A stretch of 64,000 nt of DNA, taken from Thermoanaerobaculia bacterium (lineage in GTDB: Bacteria; Acidobacteriota; Thermoanaerobaculia; Multivoradales; Multivoraceae). Both the position numbers and the translations under genes were made by a program. Where the stretch lies: assembly GCA_022823665.1 (NCBI GenBank), contig JAJEHN010000001.1, forward strand, positions 434,001 to 498,000. Reading direction: 5' to 3'. Below, piece by piece: positions 35,558-45,174 of this stretch. Under the pieces are notes generated by a model that saw only the letters and a program-made list of their open reading frames with translations, had not been told where the DNA came from and made no database searches. How positions within the stretch are numbered: the stretch's first letter is position 1; each line of letters opens with the position of its first letter.

Positions 35558-36223
35558 ATGCAGCACGGAATAGAACCGCGCTACCGCCTCGCTGAGGCGG
35601 CGAAGATCATCGGGATGCCCGCCCCGACGCTGCGAACCTGGTTCCGTGGCTGGCCTGGCGGAAAACCGGCCGTCCTCGCTCCGGATGGTGGCGCCGCCAG
35701 TCCGCTGATCCTCAGCTTCTTCAACGTCGTTGAAGCACGCTTCCTCGATGCCTACCGGCGACGAAGCGTCTCCATGCAGCGAGTCCGACGCACCCTGAAC
35801 TTCGTGAGCGAACACCTGTCCGGCTTTGAACGCCCGCTTCTGAAGCTCGAGTTCGAAACCGATGGCAGAGCGCTCTTCATCGAACTGCAGGAGACCGGCA
35901 AGACGCCCATGCTGCTGGACGCCACCGGCGGCGGTCAGCTCGTCTGGCCAGAGGCGGTCCGAGTGCATTTCCAGTCACTTGTCTTCGACGACCGCGGTGA
36001 TCCTTCCCGGCTCTGGCTCGACAACCGGCACGAGGTGATGCTGGATCCCCGTTTCGGCTGGGGTCTGCCGGTGGTCGCGGGGTCCGGGGTCCGGACGGAT
36101 GTCCTCTTCGAGCGCTCCGAAGCCGGTGAAGAGCTCGACGCCATCGCAGAAGACTTCTCGCTGAAGACGTTCCAGGTCGAAACCGCGGTCGCCTGGGAAC
36201 GAGTGGCCCGGCGCGCGGCGTAG
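35558..36223 (+). CDS. DUF433 family protein with N-terminal MerR-like helix-turn-helix
   Basis: The 221-residue protein opens with YRLAEAAKIIGMPAPTLRTWF, a MerR/excisionase-like HTH, and closes with a DUF433 domain (about 150-215; DPRFGWGLPVVAGSGVRTDVLF and LDAIAEDF), a domain found in many type II antitoxins. No PIN-like toxin gene follows; instead the Mrr-type endonuclease gene converges on it. Codon and base use here are less GC-rich than in flanking genes, consistent with accessory DNA. Confidence 0.85.
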   Translation: MQHGIEPRYRLAEAAKIIGMPAPTLRTWFRGWPGGKPAVLAPDGGAASPLILSFFNVVEARFLDAYRRRSVSMQRVRRTLNFVSEHLSGFERPLLKLEFETDGRALFIELQETGKTPMLLDATGGGQLVWPEAVRVHFQSLVFDDRGDPSRLWLDNRHEVMLDPRFGWGLPVVAGSGVRTDVLFERSEAGEELDAIAEDFSLKTFQVETAVAWERVARRAA

Positions 36224-36260
36224 GCTCCGACTGGATCGTCGGCAGTTTCACTGCTGAACG

Positions 36261-37586
36261 CTACTCGACGATCAGATCCTCGCCGAACTTGATGCCAGCG
36301 CACTCGCAGGCAGCTTGGATCCACTTCCGTTTCTGCCGACTCCCGGAATGGACGTTCAGATACCAACCTCCCGGCAGCGACCTGATCGACCGCTCCTCTG
36401 GATCGGCCTCCCTCCTCGATTCGCCGATGTGGGAGCGCTGCTTCGTTTCTATCTTGTCTCGGAGGCTCCGATAGAAGGAGCTGCCGCCGTGATCTTTGTA
36501 TAGCTGCTCAACGATATGCTGGTACATGTCGGCTGCGTTCTTCTCCGGTCGGTCCTCGCCGCGGTACGACCATCTGGCCGCCCGAGGCGAGGAGCGGCGC
36601 TTGTGCCCGTCTGACGGCTTCCTGGCCCTGCCTTCAGGCTCTTTCGAAGGACGTTGAACCGCCATCGAGGCGCCCTCGAATCGATCGAAGTAGTCGTTGT
36701 CGATCGTTACGTCTTCGACGGTCCGCTCCTTGACGACTACTCCCAGGCCGCGCTCCTTCAGAAGCTCACAGAGGTTGTCGCCATCAATGAGGTCGAGAGG
36801 AGTAGCCCCGTCTCGCGTCGCTTCGCGCTTCGCGTCAGCAGTGAACGAGCCCGTGGTGATGATGAGGCCCCTGTCGCTGCGCCCCGCCATGGCGCCCCGG
36901 AAGTCCCTCACGACGGGTGCGCCGATGGTCCCCTTGTGCCTCTTGCACTGAAAGTACACCGGAAAGGAGATCAGGGAGAAGCGATACAGGGCCGTCCCGT
37001 CAATGCCCCCGTCGCCGCTGCCGCCGATTACCTTGACCGCCTCGAAACCGGAGGAGCGAAGAAGCTCTTGCGCGAGACGCTCGAACGCATCGGGCGACAT
37101 CTTCAGAAGACGGTCGAGGAGCTTGTCGCCCCAGGCTCCGTTCACCCCCTCGTCGTCGCCCGTTCCCATGCTCGCAGCCGTTGCGGAAACGCCTTGGACC
37201 TGCTCATTCGACGCTTGCGCGAGTCTCTCCTGACGTCGGTCACGAAGGTACTCCGCGAAGCGTCGTTCGATCGTCTCCCCGTCCATATCGACGCCTTCCG
37301 AAGTCAGCCGCCAGTAGCCGCGACGTTCGCTCTTCAGAGCACCCACGATCTTCAGGTGCGATCGGCAGAAACCCACTCGAAACGAGAGCTCCGACTTGGT
37401 GCCGTTGGCGGCCTGAACCTCCCGCTGGCTCAGAGTCAGCTTCAAGCTAGCTGCCACCGCATCGTCGATTTCGTCGTTAGTCGCCGGCATCGGCAAATTC
37501 CGCAGAGCCTCCAGCGTGACCCAACGCAGATCCGGATAGAGAGGAAGCCCCGCGGCTTCTCGCAGCTTCATCTTGGTCCGCTTCAT
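36261..37586 (-). CDS. Mrr-type restriction endonuclease
   Basis: A 441-residue predicted type IV restriction enzyme. The N-terminus (about 8-100) is an Mrr_N winged-helix-like domain; the catalytic Mrr domain (about 150-270) has the PD-(D/E)xK elements: GGSGDGGIDG with Asp196, and FQCKR with Gln213-x-Lys215. The C-terminal part (about 340-441) is a separate basic domain with YQHIVEQLYKDHGG that I do not recognise. The start is ATG 37586 (GAGGAG upstream). It lies 2 bp after the preceding exported-protein gene. Mrr enzymes cut methylated foreign DNA. Confidence 0.88.
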   Translation of the reverse strand: MKRTKMKLREAAGLPLYPDLRWVTLEALRNLPMPATNDEIDDAVAASLKLTLSQREVQAANGTKSELSFRVGFCRSHLKIVGALKSERRGYWRLTSEGVDMDGETIERRFAEYLRDRRQERLAQASNEQVQGVSATAASMGTGDDEGVNGAWGDKLLDRLLKMSPDAFERLAQELLRSSGFEAVKVIGGSGDGGIDGTALYRFSLISFPVYFQCKRHKGTIGAPVVRDFRGAMAGRSDRGLIITTGSFTADAKREATRDGATPLDLIDGDNLCELLKERGLGVVVKERTVEDVTIDNDYFDRFEGASMAVQRPSKEPEGRARKPSDGHKRRSSPRAARWSYRGEDRPEKNAADMYQHIVEQLYKDHGGSSFYRSLRDKIETKQRSHIGESRREADPEERSIRSLPGGWYLNVHSGSRQKRKWIQAACECAGIKFGEDLIVE

Positions 37587-37588
37587 CC

Positions 37589-38356
37589 CTACTCCTCGCC
37601 GGTGCTGCACTCAGCAAGGAACTCCTGGACTGCTGCACTATCGGGAACGAACCGGAAGATCTGCTCCCTGATCTCCCCCGACTTTGTTGCCTCAAAGGCA
37701 AACGTACCCTTGTCCGCCCATGAACCGTCCGGAGACGTGAACAAGGTGCCGGCCACGCCCTCTCCCTCAATAGCCACCACTTCATCTCCGACCATGAATC
37801 GGGAAATTTCGTACAGAGGAGCTCCACTTACTCTGCCGCCACACCAGATATTCACATAGCCTGTTGCTAGCCGGAAGCCAACGAGACACGCGGCAAGAAG
37901 ACGGGACTCAGTCTCAGGAGAAGCACGTCCTCCCACCGAAAACACCGACGACCAGCATCTGGACGCGCTACGAGTCCAACCAACAGGGAGATAGTAGGGA
38001 GACGTTAGCCAGCACGATTCCGTCTCGCCCGTCAGATCGTCTCGGCTACAGGTGACGTGCCATTCCTGTGGGGTTGACTCCTCTACCAAGGAGAGCAAAT
38101 GCTCGCCAAGTGGAATGGGGTGAAGCCGCTCCGTCATCATCTCCACTGCCGCCGCGTAAGCAGTCTTGCTTAGGGGCAGCTCAGACGACTGCGCGGCAAA
38201 TGCAGGTCCGACCAGTAGGCAGGCGACGACCGTCAGTACGCCGACGAACTGCGATCTAGCCACCACTGGTTCGATTGTCGGTGCCATCACCGCGGGCCTC
38301 CACCCGCGAGTCCAAAACGGACCAATCAGCCTAACGACATCCATATCTCTCTTCAT
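37589..38356 (-). CDS. Exported protein of unknown function, upstream of the Mrr gene
   Basis: No family was recognised. The frame has starts at ATG 38356 and ATG 38287; the second puts a signal peptide (SQFVGVLTVVACLLVGPAFAAQ region) close to the N-terminus and may be the real one. The mature ~200 residues contain several Cys (CSRDD, ESCWLTS, SRCWSSVF, ACLVGF, WCGG) that could form disulfides. The ORF lies 2 bp upstream of the restriction gene in lower-GC DNA. The link between a secreted protein and a restriction enzyme may be only co-acquisition. Confidence 0.65.
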   Translation of the reverse strand: MKRDMDVVRLIGPFWTRGWRPAVMAPTIEPVVARSQFVGVLTVVACLLVGPAFAAQSSELPLSKTAYAAAVEMMTERLHPIPLGEHLLSLVEESTPQEWHVTCSRDDLTGETESCWLTSPYYLPVGWTRSASRCWSSVFSVGGRASPETESRLLAACLVGFRLATGYVNIWCGGRVSGAPLYEISRFMVGDEVVAIEGEGVAGTLFTSPDGSWADKGTFAFEATKSGEIREQIFRFVPDSAAVQEFLAECSTGEE

Positions 38357-38406
38357 CACTCTTCGGCCTCCACTTCTTTCTGAGAGATGTACGCGCTCGG
38401 CCGGCG

Positions 38407-39501
<1,095 letters not shown>

Positions 39502-39836
39502 CTGCGAACTCCAATCGGGTCGGTCGTGCTGTGATCGGCGGCTGAAGCGGCGGCAGACTACAGCACCAGCTATCCGCCCGAGAGCGATCGACGCCCTCCT
39601 GTACCTCCAAAATGGGGATAGCCGGACCGCCCAGTCTCGCACGGGAAGATCCCCACTTCCATCCCTTCCATTACCTCCCGATGCCGTCCTGACGCATCTC
39701 CCAACTGGGATATGCGCAGACACCCCACCTTGTGGTACTGGTTCTAACGGTCGATTTTCGCAAGGTTGTCGGCGCCGTGCCGAACGGACTCGGCGCGGCG
39801 GCTCGACACGAGGGAATGGAGAGCTAGGGGACAACG
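39502..39836. other. 335-bp intergenic region between divergent genes
   Basis: This stretch separates the adenylate-forming enzyme (minus) from the metalloprotease (plus) and must hold both promoters. It is less GC-rich than coding sequence around it. No conserved ORF, RNA gene, clear sigma-70 box pair or long palindrome was seen by eye; the ribosome-binding site for the plus gene is weak (AGGGGACAACG). Confidence 0.6.
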
Positions 39837-42185
39837 ATGCGAAGGAAGCTGTACGGCGTCGCCATGCTGGCGGCAGGGCTCGCGGCGCCGGCGGCGTCGA
39901 TCGTCTACGACGTGCCGACCGACGCGGAGTTGGTCGCGCAGTCTTCGCTCATCGTCTACGGCCGGGTCGAGCACACGACGTCTGCCCCGGACGGGGCCTT
40001 CACGGACGCGACCGTGCGGATCGAGCGGGTGTTGAAGGGCCTCGTTCCCGGCGACACGGTCGTCGTGCGCCAGCAGGGCGGCCGCGGCGTCGTCGTCGTG
40101 GGCCTGCCGATGTTCCTGAAGGGCGACCGGGCACTGCTGTTCCTGGACGCCGGGCAAGCAGGCGTGCACCGGACAGTCGGAATGGGCCTCGGCATCTTCT
40201 TCGAAAATCGCGGGCACCTCTCTCGCCACGACGTGCCGGACGACGGCTTCCGCCACGCGGAACGCTTCGGCCGCTGGATCGAGGATCGCGAGGCCGGCGT
40301 CGCGCGGCCGGCAGACTACCGCGTAGAGGAGATTCCCGGTCCGCGGCGGGTTCGGCAGGAGGCCAACTGGCTGACCGTTCCCGAAGGCGACTGCTGGCGC
40401 GACGAAGCAGGCGCCGGGAAGCTCATGCGCTGGGCTCAGTGGGACTCCGGGTTCTCCCGCATTCAGGCTCCAGGCGAGGCGTGTTGTGACGAAGCGGTGC
40501 TGTCGACCAAGGTGAAGGTGACGTCAGGCGGCTGGACGGACCAGAAGGCTCTGGACATGACCAATGCCGCCGCGGCGCTGTGGAACGGCGACTCGGGCAG
40601 CAACGTCAACATTCCGGCGGCCGAGATCGACACCAGTCATCCCTGGACGAGGGCCGACGTGAGGATGCAGGCCGTCATCGGCGTCGAGTACGGCGCGAGC
40701 ATGGGCTACACGCTGGGGAGCGCGCGCGCGAAACACACCTACAACGGAGACGAGATGCCTCTGTTCCTGGACAAGCGAACGAATGCTGCCGGGGACGAGG
40801 TCGCCGTGGTCATGTTCGACGAGGACGGCGCATCAAGTCATGCCTCCTCGAACACCTACAAGTGCGTGAAGTGGGGCCAGAGGGCGGGTGCAGCTCCTGG
40901 CGGGAACCCCGGCGACGCACTCTGCTCGACGCACGAGGGCGCCTACACGCCGCAGGGAACGGTCGAGGCGTTCATGGAACTCGTCCGCGTACCGAGGACC
41001 GGCGTAAGGGGCTACGCGGTCGTGCACCATGAGTGCACTCTTCGATTCGGCGACGAGTACCGCACGACGCGGCACTCGATCCCGGGCGGCGGCGGGCAGG
41101 CGTATCGGATCGCCCACGCCACCGCCTTCATCTCGGAAGAGGCCATGGGGAACGCGAACACGATCCTCAGCGCGGTGGCTCACGAGATGGGCCATACGCT
41201 GGGGTTCGACCACCCGGCGTCCGGCGTCCAGTCGATCATGGGCGCGATCCCCGTTGGCGGCTATACGTCGTTGCAGGCCGACGACCGTACCGCGGTGCGT
41301 AGGCTGTATCCGGCGAGCGGCGGCGGGAGTCCACCTTCGCCCGTGCCGGAACCTGAGCCGCCGCAGTCCGGTTGCACCCTGGTTGCCCCGTACTGGTCCG
41401 GTCCCACGGGCGGATTCACGGTCAGGCCCGCGCCCGGCCGGAGTTCGGTGAACCTGACCTGCGGCGGGAGGACCACCGAGTACATGGCCGAGGACGGCAT
41501 CGCGACCCGGTTGGTGGAGAGCTCCTGCGGCGGCACCGGGCTGCAACTGGCGGGAGCCGCCCCGGGCGGCTGGTACTGGCAGCACGGCGACCGGAACGCG
41601 GCCGTCGCGCCGCTCGTCTGCTCGGAGGCTCTGGGAGGCCCGAGCGCCGTCGTGCCGGGCGGCGTCACGACGGACGTGACGGAAGGCGGCACGCTGATTC
41701 GGCATGACACGGCGCGTCTGGTCGGGATCGTTCCCCATCTGGCGGGCAACGAGTGCGGCGAATACCTCACTCCGTACTGGCAGGGCGAGGGGGGCCTGGT
41801 GGTCCGACCGGAGGAAGGACGACAGACCGTGAGAATCAGGGTTCAGTGCGGCAGAACCTACTCGACGATGACGCCGTCAGCAGGCGAGGACGGCGTGATC
41901 GCGGAACTAGTGAGGAAGAGCTACTGCACCGACGATGAGAGCAATCCGAAGCAGGGTCGGCTGACGGTCAAGGGCGCGGCGCCTGGCGGCTGGTACTGGA
42001 TCCGCGGCGAGAACAATGCCGCGGTCGCTCCTCTCGTGTGTGCCGATCTCCTGGGAGGACCGGAGGCCGTCGATCCTGGCGGAGTCGTGTCCCGGGCCAC
42101 GGAGGACGGTACCTACTTCCGGCACGACGTCGACAGCTTGATCGGCGTCGTGCCCCATGTGGGACGGAACGCCAAGGACAACTGA
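39837..42185 (+). CDS. Secreted metzincin-type zinc metalloprotease with duplicated C-terminal domain
   Basis: The 782-residue protein has a signal peptide (to about 21), an N-terminal beta domain (about 22-110; LIVYGRVEH, VLKGLVPGDTVVVRQ), and a central protease domain with HEMGHTLGFDH at 449-459 (HExxHxxGxxH, three zinc His and the Glu base) followed by SIMG as the Met-turn, as in matrixins. The C-terminus has two tandem copies of a ~115-residue domain (about 510-630 and 637-775), each with APYWSGP/TPYWQGE, APGGWYW and AAVAPLVC. The repeats may bind a surface or substrate. The enzyme probably degrades extracellular protein. Confidence 0.85.
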   Translation: MRRKLYGVAMLAAGLAAPAASIVYDVPTDAELVAQSSLIVYGRVEHTTSAPDGAFTDATVRIERVLKGLVPGDTVVVRQQGGRGVVVVGLPMFLKGDRALLFLDAGQAGVHRTVGMGLGIFFENRGHLSRHDVPDDGFRHAERFGRWIEDREAGVARPADYRVEEIPGPRRVRQEANWLTVPEGDCWRDEAGAGKLMRWAQWDSGFSRIQAPGEACCDEAVLSTKVKVTSGGWTDQKALDMTNAAAALWNGDSGSNVNIPAAEIDTSHPWTRADVRMQAVIGVEYGASMGYTLGSARAKHTYNGDEMPLFLDKRTNAAGDEVAVVMFDEDGASSHASSNTYKCVKWGQRAGAAPGGNPGDALCSTHEGAYTPQGTVEAFMELVRVPRTGVRGYAVVHHECTLRFGDEYRTTRHSIPGGGGQAYRIAHATAFISEEAMGNANTILSAVAHEMGHTLGFDHPASGVQSIMGAIPVGGYTSLQADDRTAVRRLYPASGGGSPPSPVPEPEPPQSGCTLVAPYWSGPTGGFTVRPAPGRSSVNLTCGGRTTEYMAEDGIATRLVESSCGGTGLQLAGAAPGGWYWQHGDRNAAVAPLVCSEALGGPSAVVPGGVTTDVTEGGTLIRHDTARLVGIVPHLAGNECGEYLTPYWQGEGGLVVRPEEGRQTVRIRVQCGRTYSTMTPSAGEDGVIAELVRKSYCTDDESNPKQGRLTVKGAAPGGWYWIRGENNAAVAPLVCADLLGGPEAVDPGGVVSRATEDGTYFRHDVDSLIGVVPHVGRNAKDN

Positions 42186-42204
42186 ACGATCTCCCGAGCA
42201 GGCT

Positions 42205-43383
42205 TCAGTTCCCCAGTGCGGTCAGTTCTTCCATCAGCAGACGAAGCGACAGCGTCTCGACACCGCGTGCCTGCGCGAAGGCCTCAGAGCCGCCGTAGAC
42301 CACGATCCTCCGCTCAGCCCGCAGGTCGTCGCAGGCGACGTGGAAGCCCCTTGAAGGCCGCACCCGGCTGGTCGAACGCTTGATCTCCACCGCCCAGCAC
42401 CGGGTCGGGCCGAACTCCAGTACCAGGTCGACTTCGGCACCGGCCTGGGTCCGAAAGTGGAGCGGCTGGATCCAGGAGGGCAGGACGGAAAGGAGGTTCT
42501 CGACGACGAACCCCTCCCAGCTCGGCCCCGCGACCGGGTGTGAGAGAACGTCCTCGAGCGTACGAAGACCCAGAAGGGCGTGGACGATGCCGCTGTCCCT
42601 CAGGTAGAGCCGCGGCGATCGCACCAGGCGCTTGCGAACGTTGCCGGACCACGGCTGCAGCCGCCGCAGCAGCAGCAGGTCCTCGAGCAGGTCGATGTAG
42701 CGGTTCAGGGTCTTCACGTTGATGCCGAGGGACGACGCGAGACGCGAGACGTTCGACGTCTGCCCCTGGAGATGAGCCAGCATCGTCCAGAGCCGGCGCA
42801 AGGTCGAGGCCGGCAACCGGGCGTCGAATGTCGGAATGTCGCGCTCGACGTAGGTGCGAACGAAGTCGAGCCGCCAAGCAAGACTGGCCGTGTCGGCGGC
42901 GGCTAGGAACGAACCCGGGAAGCCGCCTCTCAACCACAGGGAATCCGTGGCTGCCACACCGACCTCGCCAGTGTCGATGGAACCGAGTTCACGGTAGGCA
43001 ACGCGCCCGGCAAGCGACTCGGCGCTCTGTCGCAACAGGTCCGGCGACGACGATCCGAGCAGGAGAAAGTGCCCCCAGCCGAGGCCCTTGTAGCGGTACC
43101 GGTCGATGACGCCCCGGAGGGTCGGGAACAGTCCCGGCAACTGCTGCACCTCATCCAGGATGACGAGTCGGTCTTCGTGCGCAGCGAGAACCGTCCCCGG
43201 GTCGGCGAGAGCGGAAACCGTCTCCGGATTCTCGAGATCGAAGTAGACGGTGTCGCGCTCCTTCGCGATTCTGAGCGCCAGAGTCGTCTTGCCGACCTGG
43301 CGCGGTCCGAGAAGCACAACGCCGGCCTGCTCGGCCAGCGCGATCTGAATCGATTCCTGGAGCCTTCGCGGAACGTACATCAT
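42205..43383 (-). CDS. AAA ATPase with DUF4143 C-terminal domain
   Basis: A 392-residue ATPase. Walker A is GPRQVGKT at 26-33, Walker B is LVILDEVQQLP, and the C-terminal DUF4143 part has VYVERDIP, then YLRDSGIVHALLG and the nuclease-like pattern GAEVDLVLEF..WAVEIKRS (D...E-x-K), which resembles a PD-(D/E)xK core. Such proteins are widespread in accessory regions; their function is unsettled. The ATG pair (43383, 43380) lies inside a palindromic operator with a TATAAT box (see 43379-43420), so the transcript would be almost leaderless and probably self-regulated. Confidence 0.9.
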   Translation of the reverse strand: MMYVPRRLQESIQIALAEQAGVVLLGPRQVGKTTLALRIAKERDTVYFDLENPETVSALADPGTVLAAHEDRLVILDEVQQLPGLFPTLRGVIDRYRYKGLGWGHFLLLGSSSPDLLRQSAESLAGRVAYRELGSIDTGEVGVAATDSLWLRGGFPGSFLAAADTASLAWRLDFVRTYVERDIPTFDARLPASTLRRLWTMLAHLQGQTSNVSRLASSLGINVKTLNRYIDLLEDLLLLRRLQPWSGNVRKRLVRSPRLYLRDSGIVHALLGLRTLEDVLSHPVAGPSWEGFVVENLLSVLPSWIQPLHFRTQAGAEVDLVLEFGPTRCWAVEIKRSTSRVRPSRGFHVACDDLRAERRIVVYGGSEAFAQARGVETLSLRLLMEELTALGN

Positions 43384-43420
43384 TGTAAATCGGGCATTAT
43401 ACTACCCGATTTACAATGAT
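43379..43420 (-). promoter_or_regulatory. 16-bp inverted repeat over promoter and start codons of the DUF4143 gene
   Basis: ATCATTGTAAATCGGG (43379-43394) and its exact reverse complement CCCGATTTACAATGAT (43405-43420) flank a 10-bp spacer. On the minus strand the spacer carries a consensus TATAAT (43401-43396). The expected start of transcription falls about 5 bases before the ATG, and the downstream arm includes the two start codons. This is the layout of an operator that blocks both RNA polymerase and the start region. The -35 position is A/T-rich but not consensus. Confidence 0.7.
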
Positions 43421-43448
43421 AAAACCCTCCGGAACTCGTTCGGCCCGC

Positions 43449-45173
43449 TCATGACCCGCCGCTCGGAAGCGCGAACACCCAAAGCACTCCGCCCTCGGGC
43501 ACGTAGGTATTCGTGCCGATCGCCCCGTCCAGGTGAGCCGTGCCGCGCTGCGCGTCGACGCCCCAGCCGGACTGGACCGCGATGTACTGCACGCCGTCGA
43601 CCTCATACGACGTCGGCACGCCGGTGACGCCCGAGTTCGTGCGCTGGCGCCAGAGCAACTCGCCGCTCGCCGCGTCGAAGGCGCGAAAGTAGCGGTCGCT
43701 CGTGCCGCCGGCGAAGACCAGGCCGCCCGCCGTCGTCAGCACCGGCCCCCAGAGCTGGCGTTCGAACTCGACGGTCCACACCTTCTCGCGCGTGTCCAGG
43801 TTCCAGGCCTGGAGTTCGCCGTAGTGGTCGGCCCCCTCCCGCGACACGAAGCCGCCTTCCATGCCCATGAACGTGCGCCCCGGACGGTAGTCCTGCTCGA
43901 CGCCCTCGAGGTGCGAGCAGGTGTTCTCGTTGGCCGGGATGTAGAGCAGCCTCGTGTCCGGATTCCAGGCGGCCGGCGGCCAGTTCTTGGCCCCGGACCA
44001 GGACGGGCAGAAGACGGCACGCTCGCCCACGGCCGGCGTCTTCGCCGGGTCGTACTCCGGACGGCCGGTGTCCGGGTCGATCGACGTGAACACGTCCTGG
44101 TAGACGAACTTCGTCGCGTCCAGGAAGTCGATCGAGTCGGCGCTTCGCTCCAGGATCCAGATGTAGGCGTTGCGCCCCGGATGAACCAGGGCCTTGCGGG
44201 TCGAGCCGTCGCGCTCGACATCGATCAGGAGGGGCGGATCGACCTCGTCCCAATCCCAACTGTCGTTCCAGTGGTACTGGTGGTGCGCGCGAATGGCGCC
44301 CGTGTCGATGTCGAGGGCCACCACCGACGTCGAGTACAGGTTGTCGCCGGGCCGCGCGTCGCCAGTCCACGGACCGCCGTTGCCAGTGCCCCAATACGTC
44401 AACCGCAGATCAGGGTCGTAGGTGCCGGTGACCCAGACGGAGACGCCGCCCGTCTTCCACGTGTCGCCTGGCCACGTTTCATGTCCGGGCTCGCCCGGGC
44501 CGGGAATCGTGTAGGTCTTCCAGAGTTCCTCGCCGGTGTCCGCGTCGTAGGCGGCGATGAAGCCGCGAACCCCCCACTCGCCGCCCGACACGCCGACGAT
44601 CACCTTGCCCTCGACCGCCAGCGGCGCCAGCGTCATGTAGTAGCCGCGGGCGTAGTTCTCCACCGCCGTCTCCCAGGCCACTTCGCCAGTCCGGGCATCG
44701 AAGCCGAACAGACGGGCATCCACCGTGGCGACGAACGCCCGCTCGCCCCAGAGCGCGACGCCTCGGTTCGTCGGGTGCATCTGCCGCAGATCTTCCGGCA
44801 GTTCGGGGACGAAACGCCACAGCAGCTCGCCCGTCCGGGCGTCGAGCGCCAGCACCCGGCTGCCCGGCGTGGTGATGAACAGCGTGCCGTCGTTGACGAT
44901 CGGCGGCGCCTGGTGGCCCTCGTTGATGCTGGTCGAGAACGTCCAGGCCGGCTCGAGGGAGGCCACGTTCGAGGTGTCGATCGCATCGAGCGGGCTGTAG
45001 CCCCAGCCATCGTAGGTGCGCCGGTACATGAGCCAGTTCTCCGGCTCCGGCGAGAGCAGCCGCTCCTGGGTCACCGGCCGGTACGCCCGCTCCTGGGCCA
45101 GCGCCGGCGCCAGCGCGGCGACGAAAGCGAGGCCGGCCAGCGCACCTCGAGCGACTCCGTGGCGATTCACCAT
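43449..45173 (-). CDS. PQQ-dependent alcohol dehydrogenase, lanthanide-type active site
   Basis: A periplasmic quinoprotein of 574 residues with a signal peptide (to about 26, APALAQ) and a beta-propeller with repeated Trp-docking stretches (LDARTGELLWRF, FDARTGEVAWET, FDAASGELLWRQ). Metal ligands expected for this family are visible: Glu199 in SGGEWGVRG, Asn265 in GTGNGGPW, and Asp307 in WNDSWDWDEVD. Asp309, two residues after the catalytic Asp, is the extra carboxylate that marks lanthanide-dependent XoxF-type enzymes, where calcium enzymes have Ala or Ser. The vicinal Cys pair of methanol dehydrogenases is absent, and there is no C-terminal cytochrome domain. It sits 1 bp after a Rieske gene. 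Confidence 0.9.
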   Translation of the reverse strand: MVNRHGVARGALAGLAFVAALAPALAQERAYRPVTQERLLSPEPENWLMYRRTYDGWGYSPLDAIDTSNVASLEPAWTFSTSINEGHQAPPIVNDGTLFITTPGSRVLALDARTGELLWRFVPELPEDLRQMHPTNRGVALWGERAFVATVDARLFGFDARTGEVAWETAVENYARGYYMTLAPLAVEGKVIVGVSGGEWGVRGFIAAYDADTGEELWKTYTIPGPGEPGHETWPGDTWKTGGVSVWVTGTYDPDLRLTYWGTGNGGPWTGDARPGDNLYSTSVVALDIDTGAIRAHHQYHWNDSWDWDEVDPPLLIDVERDGSTRKALVHPGRNAYIWILERSADSIDFLDATKFVYQDVFTSIDPDTGRPEYDPAKTPAVGERAVFCPSWSGAKNWPPAAWNPDTRLLYIPANENTCSHLEGVEQDYRPGRTFMGMEGGFVSREGADHYGELQAWNLDTREKVWTVEFERQLWGPVLTTAGGLVFAGGTSDRYFRAFDAASGELLWRQRTNSGVTGVPTSYEVDGVQYIAVQSGWGVDAQRGTAHLDGAIGTNTYVPEGGVLWVFALPSGGS

Positions 45174-45174
45174 C

